A stretch of DNA of 6,333 nt, taken from assembly GCA_028276215.1 (NCBI GenBank), contig JAPYWT010000153.1:1-6333 (forward strand), written 5' to 3'. The stretch comes from Thermoflexus sp. GTDB taxonomy: Bacteria > Chloroflexota > Anaerolineae > B4-G1 > DUEL01. Below, in pieces: positions 1 to 4,896 of the stretch. Position numbers and translations under genes: made by a program. How positions within the stretch are numbered: the stretch's first letter is position 1; every line of letters starts with the position of its first letter. The notes under the pieces are model-generated. The model did no database searches. It saw only the letters and a list, made by a program, of their open reading frames with translations, and was not told where the DNA came from.

Positions 1-473
1 CGCATCTCCCCGTAGGGAGTGTAGCGGGCCTCCCCTACCCAGTTGCCGCTCGCTCCGGTTGTTAAGGTCGCGCTCCCCAGATGGTCGCCGTGCAGGAAGT
101 AGAGGGCGCCGCCCACCCGCATCGCCATCCGCTGGCCGCCGGCATCGTAGTATTTGGTGACCACTGAGCCCCGCTTCTCATAGTAATCCCCGATGTAGAC
201 GGTGGTCCCTTCAGGGCCGATGCGCAGCACCCGATTCCCATCGCCGTCGTAGCGGAACTGGACGGTGCCGGTAGGGGTGGTGACGGCAACCAGCCGGTTC
301 TCGGCGTCCCACGCCTGCGTGTACGTGATCCGCTGCGTGCCGGAGACCTCCACCCGCAGCACCATGTTCCCGTTGGGGTCATACGCCGCACGAAAGCCCG
401 CCGTGGTGCGGACGACGGCGAACGGCGCCACGCAGGCGGGCGGCGGGGGACTATCCGGCCCGTACCCCTTCAT
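1..473 (-). CDS. RHS/YD-repeat core fragment, 3' end beyond the window
   Basis: The frame is open from 494, immediately after the lipoprotein TGA at 497-495, to the left edge, and translates as TLHFPLVMKGYGPDSPPPPA followed by YD repeats (YDPNGN, WDAENRL, YDGDGNRV) and the start of the RHS-associated core (YIGDYYEKRG, GDHLGSATLTT, YTPYGEM). The first ATG is at 473 (MKGYGPD), without a recognisable ribosome site, so the start is a placeholder. It is colinear with residues 3-164 of the 4893-6333 protein, with scattered substitutions. By analogy with the other units it should lead into another variable tip and partner gene to the left of the window. It is longer at its 5' end than the other two orphan cores. 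It may be untranslated, or the reduced 5' end of another RHS gene. Confidence 0.7.
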   Translation of the reverse strand, partial: MKGYGPDSPPPPACVAPFAVVRTTAGFRAAYDPNGNMVLRVEVSGTQRITYTQAWDAENRLVAVTTPTGTVQFRYDGDGNRVLRIGPEGTTVYIGDYYEKRGSVVTKYYDAGGQRMAMRVGGALYFLHGDHLGSATLTTGASGNWVGEARYTPYGEM

Positions 474-488
474 CACCAGCGGAAAGTG
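1..488 (-). repeat. RHS core DNA repeat, copy 4 (mosaic, cut by the window edge)
   Basis: Matches copy 1 exactly at 1-49 and 186-248 and copy 2 exactly at 56-138. Similarity to copy 1 extends up to the TTYCCGCTGGTGATGAAG block near 485, a few bases after the lipoprotein stop. Confidence 0.88.
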
Positions 489-494
489 CAGTGT

Positions 495-1082
495 TCACGG
501 TTCTTGGGTCGGCAGCGGTTTCCCCAAGTAGTGTGCCATCCGCGCGTCAATCGCTCTCACCACTCGCTCCATATCTTCCAGGGACATATAGCCCGGTATC
601 AACCAGGAATGAAAAATGACCACATATTCTTCGTAGCGGGCCGACCACTCGCAAACCGGATATGGCACTCGCCCCTCATAATCATAGCAGGTAAAAAAGG
701 ATTGGTCTGCAATTGAGCTCTGATAGGTCCATTCCGCAGGCGTCTTCCCAACTTGACCGGGAGTTACTATGTCTTGATATACACCTCGGGCTGCCTGTGC
801 ACTACGATATCGGTAGACCCGATGTCGAGCTACCCGCGGGCTCATCGTAGTATCTGCTTCAAAAGCCATTGTAGCGGAATCTTGCGTGCTAAGATAATCG
901 GCAGATTGCTCTAAACAACCTGTCCACCCATCTGGCATCTCAGATAGTCCTATCAACAAATCTCTTGTCGTGAAATGCCGTTCTGGCGGCGGTGATTCCG
1001 GAGCACAGGAAGACAAGAGAAGCATGGCAGCAAACGCAAAGACCACGGACATCAACCTCTCTCGCAGTCTTACTATGAACAT
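495..1082 (-). CDS. Predicted lipoprotein, second member of the Ntox44-associated candidate immunity family
   Basis: 195 residues from ATG 1082. This start was chosen over a longer frame to 1157 because GGGGAGG lies 6 nt upstream, the longer form would run back into the RHS gene that stops at 1096, and MFIVRLRERL is a proper basic n-region. An internal ATG at 1052 (MSVV) also has AGAGAGG ahead of it but with short spacing. The h-region ends in lipobox LSSC with Cys26. The mature part is homologous to the lipoprotein at 4264-4896: MPDGWT versus FPQGWT, P..WTY (115-120), AD, Cys132, Cys144, RYEEY 149-153, MSLED, ID 178-179, MAHYL. The spacing between these landmarks is the same in both. It follows the second Ntox44-like tip by 13 nt. 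Immunity is inferred from this repeated pairing. Its stop TGA is directly followed, in phase, by another RHS core fragment. Confidence 0.85.
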   Translation of the reverse strand: MFIVRLRERLMSVVFAFAAMLLLSSCAPESPPPERHFTTRDLLIGLSEMPDGWTGCLEQSADYLSTQDSATMAFEADTTMSPRVARHRVYRYRSAQAARGVYQDIVTPGQVGKTPAEWTYQSSIADQSFFTCYDYEGRVPYPVCEWSARYEEYVVIFHSWLIPGYMSLEDMERVVRAIDARMAHYLGKPLPTQEP

Positions 1083-1095
1083 GCTTTTCCTCCCC
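1083..1095 (-). promoter_or_regulatory. Ribosome binding site deciding the start of lipoprotein 495-1082
   Basis: GGGGAGG lies 6 nt before ATG 1082 and directly after the TAA of the Ntox44-tip gene. It favours the MFIV start over the upstream in-frame ATG at 1157, which lies inside the RHS gene. Confidence 0.7.
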
Positions 1096-2025
1096 TTACG
1101 GCGCGGCTGGAGGCGGGGCGCCATATTGTTGGATGTAGTCTTGCAGGGCTTGAGCAAATGCCTCTGGCGTCAACTCATCCATCTTTTGCCCGTACCGGTC
1201 ATAGAGAAAAATACCGAACCCGATACACCAGGCATCAAAGGGCTGGTCAAAATATGTCTCCCACGGGCCAACCTTGGATGGATCCTTCCTGTGCCATTCC
1301 ATCCATTGGGCAACGCCTGCTCCAGCCCTGAGAAGCCATCCCTGGAAACCAGCCGCTCGCCCCACAAAGCCATAGTGGATGTTGGCAACCGCTTGGTAAT
1401 TCAGTTGCTGGCCACCCAACATAACAGAGGGTAGCCCTGGCAGGCGTGTTTCCAGAATGTCTCCTTTGAAATCCCACACTGCGCCAGTACGTACCAGGGC
1501 TGTCCAGGCTCGTAAGGCCCCCGCTCGGTTCGCAGGGGAAAGGCTCTGCCAGTTTTCCCGCAGAAGTTCTGTAACCGGAGATTGGGCGTTGGTTTGCATC
1601 TGGTCTATCAGCCACATCGTCATATCTTCAGAGGTGGGTGGCGTAACCCTCGGGCTGGTGATCGCAGGAGCATTCCAGAATTGCCATTCGGGCGTGATTG
1701 CCACACCCACAATGCCTCCTACCACAATGCCTCCTCCAATAACCAGCGGCAACAACCATGGAAAGTGCCCCTCCCGGTCCACGTAAATCAAGGGCTGGTT
1801 ATAGACGTAGGCATACCTGTTGAGGCTCTGCGGATTCGGGGGGTCAGGGACCATCGTGTCGGCGCTGATCCAGCGTCCCAGCGCCGGGTCGTAGTAGCGG
1901 GCCCGGTAGTCATACAGCCCGAAGGTTTCCTGTCGCTGGCCGGTGTAGAGGCGGTCGGTGGGAATGACCCCACGAGGATAATCCCGCCGCATCTCCCCAT
2001 AGGGGGTGTAGCGGGCCTCCCCCAC
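1096..2025 (-). CDS. Orphan RHS core fragment with a second Ntox44-like tip
   Basis: Called from GTG 2025 (309 residues); the frame is open back to 2082, with RHS-homologous codons from about 2067 (LESATLTT), but no ATG/GTG/TTG precedes 2025 and no strong ribosome site is seen, so the true start is uncertain and the unit looks truncated. Residues 1-87 are the end of the RHS-associated core, closing in an altered DREGH where the neighbours have DPxG. A glycine-rich hydrophobic segment follows (88-110, LPLVIGGGIVVGGIVGVAI), possibly a membrane-active pre-toxin piece. Residues about 132-280 resemble Ntox44: MTMWLIDQMQTNAQS, WDFK (184-187), NIHYGFVGRAAGF (215-227), GAGVAQ, FDQPFD...IGFGIFL. It matches the tip of the 4893-6333 protein motif by motif, although the residues between are diverged. 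TAA is 13 nt before the next lipoprotein. It may be unexpressed until recombined onto a full-length RHS gene. Confidence 0.78.
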   Translation of the reverse strand: MGEARYTPYGEMRRDYPRGVIPTDRLYTGQRQETFGLYDYRARYYDPALGRWISADTMVPDPPNPQSLNRYAYVYNQPLIYVDREGHFPWLLPLVIGGGIVVGGIVGVAITPEWQFWNAPAITSPRVTPPTSEDMTMWLIDQMQTNAQSPVTELLRENWQSLSPANRAGALRAWTALVRTGAVWDFKGDILETRLPGLPSVMLGGQQLNYQAVANIHYGFVGRAAGFQGWLLRAGAGVAQWMEWHRKDPSKVGPWETYFDQPFDAWCIGFGIFLYDRYGQKMDELTPEAFAQALQDYIQQYGAPPPAAP

Positions 2026-2067
2026 CCAGTTTCCGCCGCCATCGGTTGTTAAGGTCGCACTCTCCAG
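1765..2067 (-). repeat. RHS core DNA repeat, copy 3 (shortest, most diverged at the tip end)
   Basis: Core-encoding DNA of the second Ntox44-tip unit. Identity with copy 2 is exact over 1891-1953 and remains high to the CTGGAGAGTGCGACC end at 2067, which corresponds to CTGGGGAGCGCGACC in copy 2. The part nearest the tip (about 1765-1870) is clearly more diverged. Confidence 0.85.
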
Positions 2068-2157
2068 AGGCTCAATTGCACCTCACGGGCGCAGTGCAAC
2101 CGGTCACTGGCATTCACGATGTTGCCGCTCCCCGGTCGTGGACAGCCACGCCAGATG
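2068..2157 (-). other. Spacer between lipoprotein stop and the orphan core, no gene seen
   Basis: This is the only junction where the immunity stop is not almost touching RHS sequence. It has stops in the RHS frame (e.g. TGA at 2085-2083) and an imperfect inverted repeat, GGTTGCAC and GTGCAATT around a 12-nt loop, without a T-run, so it is not a convincing terminator. One frame reads through it (GSGNIVNASDRLHCAREVQL) and could be a remnant of a lost gene end, but nothing supports that. Confidence 0.4.
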
Positions 2158-3135
2158 TTATGGCCACACTTCGGCTGGAGATTCCAGGCAAGCCCCTGTC
2201 CCCGCCTGCCGGAAGGTCTCGTAGAAGGCCTGGACATCCATCCCAGTGGCTTTTTCCAAAGGAAGCATTTGAGCTCGCTCGAGCGGGTCCAAATTGGCCA
2301 GTTCAAGGAGTGCAGGCCCCTCTCCAGGTGGCCGAAGCCATAAACGCAGGGAGGTTATTTGGTCAAAATTTGGACATACCCTAAAAGTTTCACCTGGAAT
2401 GGCTGGGCCTTCATAAGCCAGGAGAAAACTTCGCTGCTCATAGAAGATGAATAGCCTATAGGGATAATAAGGCTCAGGGGGAGTAGGCCAAAGTTCCAGC
2501 ATTACCTGGGACGGCTCGCCATACCGGGTTAGCACCTGGTCCAGCGAGTAGCGACGCCAGTCTTGAGCAAACCCCTGAGGAAATTTAGTATGTAGAGCAT
2601 CTGCGAATACTTCTATGGATTGAACTATCCCATCCCGTTCAGTAAACCCTATGTAAATGGAATAGCCATAAGGGGGAGGAGGCGGATATAGCACATCCCC
2701 ATAGGCAGTCTCATGATAACGCATTCCGCTTGGCCGTGAGATGCCCCCATCATAATAGAAACCCAGCCGCTCCCGAACCTCCTGCCAGGTTGTCTCCCCT
2801 GGTATGATCCCCCACCAACACGGTAATTCACAGCCGCCATTGGTCTCCAGCATCTCCCTGACAAAGGCCTGTTCTTCCTCCGCTGTTAGCGTGGGACGAG
2901 GAGTAATGGTAGGAGGGGCTGGGGTATGGGTTGGTGAGGGGATGAGAGTGCTCGGCACCGGACTGGGTAAGCGCGTAGGAGTCGCCGAGGGCAGAATGAC
3001 CACGGGAGAAGGCGTAAACAAGGTCAACGGCCCCTCACGGGAAGGACGATAAACGGAGCAAGCGGTGAGCAGATGAAGCAGTACCACCGCAATGCCCACC
3101 GAAAGGTAAGTCCAGTTGCGATCTCGCCCGCTCAT
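2158..3135 (-). CDS. Predicted lipoprotein with Pro/Thr-rich linker, candidate partner of the metallopeptidase tip
   Basis: 325 residues. A signal peptide ends in lipobox LTAC with Cys26. Residues about 40-83 are a Pro/Ser/Thr-rich linker (repeated SPTHTP-like units) that would hold the globular part away from the membrane. The mature domain starts near 85 and has NGGCELPCWWGIIPG (99-113) followed by TTW, a signature I associate with uncharacterised Chloroflexota secreted proteins. The rest includes an aromatic/proline patch (YPPPPPYGYSIYIGF) and no enzymatic motif I recognise. Start ATG 3135 has AGAGAGGT 4 nt upstream and lies 12 nt after the TAA of the metallopeptidase-tip gene, so the two should be co-translated. 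It shares no motif with the other two lipoproteins beyond the signal region, matching the different toxin tip beside it. Immunity or peptidase inhibition is inference from position only. Confidence 0.82.
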   Translation of the reverse strand: MSGRDRNWTYLSVGIAVVLLHLLTACSVYRPSREGPLTLFTPSPVVILPSATPTRLPSPVPSTLIPSPTHTPAPPTITPRPTLTAEEEQAFVREMLETNGGCELPCWWGIIPGETTWQEVRERLGFYYDGGISRPSGMRYHETAYGDVLYPPPPPYGYSIYIGFTERDGIVQSIEVFADALHTKFPQGFAQDWRRYSLDQVLTRYGEPSQVMLELWPTPPEPYYPYRLFIFYEQRSFLLAYEGPAIPGETFRVCPNFDQITSLRLWLRPPGEGPALLELANLDPLERAQMLPLEKATGMDVQAFYETFRQAGTGACLESPAEVWP

Positions 3136-3147
3136 TGGTACCTCTCT
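3136..3147 (-). promoter_or_regulatory. Ribosome binding site for lipoprotein 2158-3135
   Basis: AGAGAGGT directly follows the TAA of the metallopeptidase-tip gene and precedes ATG 3135 by 4 nt. It fixes this start and leaves only 12 nt between the genes. Confidence 0.65.
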
Positions 3148-4203
3148 TTACGGTCCCCCCGCTACAGCCAGCGCAATCCAGCGGGGCATATTTACAGCCA
3201 TCCACTGGTAGCGGGCAGCACCAGCGGGGTCATCAGCGAAGTGGTTGTAGGCCCAACCCAGGAACATATCCGCAAAGTCTTCATTGGCTGTCCGAACTGT
3301 GCTTTGTTGCCAGCCCGGAAATGGACCCGCATAGCCTTTGGAGGTTCGCACATAGCCTGCGCCCCATCCGCCGCCTGCTACAGGAATAATCTCACCATCG
3401 GGACGGGTGTACCCAATTTGGGCCGCATTCAGGTCATGATACGGCTGCCTGCCGGCTCGCTGGGCGAAGAAGTGGCCCAGTTCATGAGCCGCGTTCTGGA
3501 AGGTATATCCCCCTTCAGGGGCATTGGCATAAATCGTGATCCGGGGTACCCACGTCTCCGCCCAGCAACCCGTCTCACACCGAGCCGAGACCCGGTGGAA
3601 ATCCACCCGCCCAAAGACCTGGGCGAACAGTTCGCTCGCCGACGGGAGGGGTACCACGTGTTCTAAGTCTCCTGTTTTCACCAACTCCCGGTTTTGCCGG
3701 ATCAACTCCCTCCGCCATACCCTGGTCATGGCCTCCGCAACCGTCCACACTGCATCCAGGGCGGCCTCCTTATCTGGGGTGACCCAATGGCCGGTGAAAC
3801 GAACTCCCCTGGGAGGCCGAACATCTCCGGGACAATTCCAGCCGGGGATGCAGTGGCCAGTGGGATCGGTGTACCGCAGCGGGTTGTTGGTAACGTACGC
3901 ATACCGGTTCAGCGCCTGCGGATTCCCCGGCTCCGGCACCAATGGGTCCGCGCTGATGAAGCGCCCCAGCGCCGGGTGGTAGTAGCGGGCCCGGTAGTCA
4001 TACAGCCCGAAGGTTTCCTGTCGCTGGCCGGTGTAGAGGCGATCCGTGGGGATCACCCCACGAGGATAATCCCGCCGCATCTCCCCATAGGGGGTGTAGC
4101 GGGCTTCACCCACCCAGTTGCCGCCGCCATCGGTTGTTAAGGTCGCGCTCCCCAGATGGTCGCCGTGCAGGAAGTAGAGGGCGCCGCCCACCCGCATCGC
4201 CAT
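3148..4203 (-). CDS. Orphan RHS core fragment with zinc-metallopeptidase-like tip
   Basis: The first usable start is ATG 4203, giving 351 residues. The frame is open back to 4263, right after the TGA of the preceding lipoprotein, and RHS-like sequence (VRKYYYAAGQR) continues upstream of that ATG, so the gene looks 5'-truncated rather than freshly initiated; no good ribosome site precedes 4203. Residues 1-117 are the RHS-associated core ending in DPTGH. The tip (118-351) is unlike its neighbours. It contains NAAHELGHFF with HELGH at 240-244, an HExxH zinc-metallopeptidase motif, and downstream NEDFADMFL (307-315) where Glu308 or Asp309 could be the third metal ligand. Two cysteines (ETGCW, SARCE) precede the active site. 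Peptidase domains are known among polymorphic toxin tips; the substrate is unknown. TAA is followed 12 nt later by an unrelated lipoprotein gene. It may be a silent cassette expressed only after recombination or by coupling. Confidence 0.78.
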   Translation of the reverse strand: MAMRVGGALYFLHGDHLGSATLTTDGGGNWVGEARYTPYGEMRRDYPRGVIPTDRLYTGQRQETFGLYDYRARYYHPALGRFISADPLVPEPGNPQALNRYAYVTNNPLRYTDPTGHCIPGWNCPGDVRPPRGVRFTGHWVTPDKEAALDAVWTVAEAMTRVWRRELIRQNRELVKTGDLEHVVPLPSASELFAQVFGRVDFHRVSARCETGCWAETWVPRITIYANAPEGGYTFQNAAHELGHFFAQRAGRQPYHDLNAAQIGYTRPDGEIIPVAGGGWGAGYVRTSKGYAGPFPGWQQSTVRTANEDFADMFLGWAYNHFADDPAGAARYQWMAVNMPRWIALAVAGGP

Positions 4204-4240
4204 CCGCTGGCCGGCGGCGTAATAGTACTTGCGGACGGTG
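3853..4240 (-). repeat. RHS core DNA repeat, copy 2
   Basis: Core-encoding DNA of the metallopeptidase-tip unit, truncated at its 5' end near the KYYYAAG codons. It shares 4010-4086 exactly with copy 1, 3979-4041 with copy 3 (1891-1953, 63 bp) and 4131-4213 with copy 4 (56-138, 83 bp). Similarity stops at the DPTGH codons. Confidence 0.9.
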
Positions 4241-4263
4241 CTCCTCGTACACCCGGTGAAGAC

Positions 4264-4896
4264 TCACTCATCCAGCGACGAGGGTACCTCCCGCGGGCCG
4301 GGGCGAAGGGTGGAGTTTTGCAGGTAGGTGGCCATTTCCCAGTCAATCACCTCTAGAATTCGCCGCAGGTCATCCAGGGTCATATGGCTCCCTACTGGGG
4401 TGCCAAAAACAATGATGTACTCTTCGTAACGCAGGATAAGGCTGCATCCTTCCGGCCGAAAGATACCATCCCCTCCACTACAGCCAAACTCAAATCGGTC
4501 TGCATGAGGGGGGCGATATGTCCACCCTTGCGGGATATACCCCTTTCCGGCACTCAGGCTGGATGGCGAAGGATGGGGGATAGCTTTAGCAACAAAGGCA
4601 TTCCTGAAGACGTGGATCTCTTCCCCAGCAAAGTCCAGGCCCATTTTATAGTTATAGTTAGCTGTGACAGCCCAATACGCCCATGTGAAATCCGAGTCGG
4701 TCTGTATCTGCAGATCGCCCAGAGTCCAGCCTTGCGGAAAAGCTTCCAGTTGTTTGTGTAACAATTGTCGTATCGGAAGTTCTGGTTCTCGATATGTAGA
4801 CTGGAAGAAAAGCACAGCACAGCCTCCGAGAGTCAGGCTTCCCAGCAGAATGACTAACAGACACCCTGCACAGCCTACACGCCAACGCCCGCTCAT
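4264..4896 (-). CDS. Predicted lipoprotein, candidate immunity protein for the adjacent Ntox44-like tip
   Basis: 210 residues. The N-terminus is basic (MSGRWR), followed by a hydrophobic stretch to a lipobox-like LGGC with Cys26, so lipid anchoring is likely; a plain membrane anchor is the alternative because Gly at -2 is not ideal. The start is fixed by ATGA overlap with the upstream RHS stop and an AGAGGTG ribosome site 4 nt ahead. The mature part has no domain I recognise. It is homologous to the lipoprotein at 495-1082: both have P..WTY......AD, a cysteine 14 residues after that Trp, then C-x11-C-x4-RYEEY (here Cys139, Cys151, RYEEY 156-160), then M[ST]L[ED]D, ID and MA.YL. The conserved cysteine pair would suit a disulfide outside the cytoplasm. 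Since both homologues follow Ntox44-like tips, an immunity role is inferred, not shown. Confidence 0.82.
   Translation of the reverse strand: MSGRWRVGCAGCLLVILLGSLTLGGCAVLFFQSTYREPELPIRQLLHKQLEAFPQGWTLGDLQIQTDSDFTWAYWAVTANYNYKMGLDFAGEEIHVFRNAFVAKAIPHPSPSSLSAGKGYIPQGWTYRPPHADRFEFGCSGGDGIFRPEGCSLILRYEEYIIVFGTPVGSHMTLDDLRRILEVIDWEMATYLQNSTLRPGPREVPSSLDE

Noticed and set aside
62..391. Minus-strand frame starting MRRMTPTG
   Set aside because: It is the wrong frame of the RHS core; the correct frame gives YD repeats and GDHLGSATLTT without stops.
970..1434. Plus-strand open frame across the lipoprotein/RHS boundary
   Set aside because: It lies antisense to two well-supported genes and has no recognisable protein features.
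2090..2125. Rho-independent terminator in the spacer
   Set aside because: The stem is short with G-T pairs and a large loop and has no T-run after it.
2049..2306. Minus-strand frame running out of the lipoprotein end through the spacer into the core
   Set aside because: It overlaps both neighbours out of frame and its content is mostly a shifted reading of the lipoprotein; only the spacer part could be a remnant, and that is too short to judge.
4264..4266. TGA as a recoded (selenocysteine) codon joining lipoprotein and RHS core
   Set aside because: No selenocysteine insertion hairpin was recognised, and the upstream protein is complete by comparison with its homologue at 495-1082.
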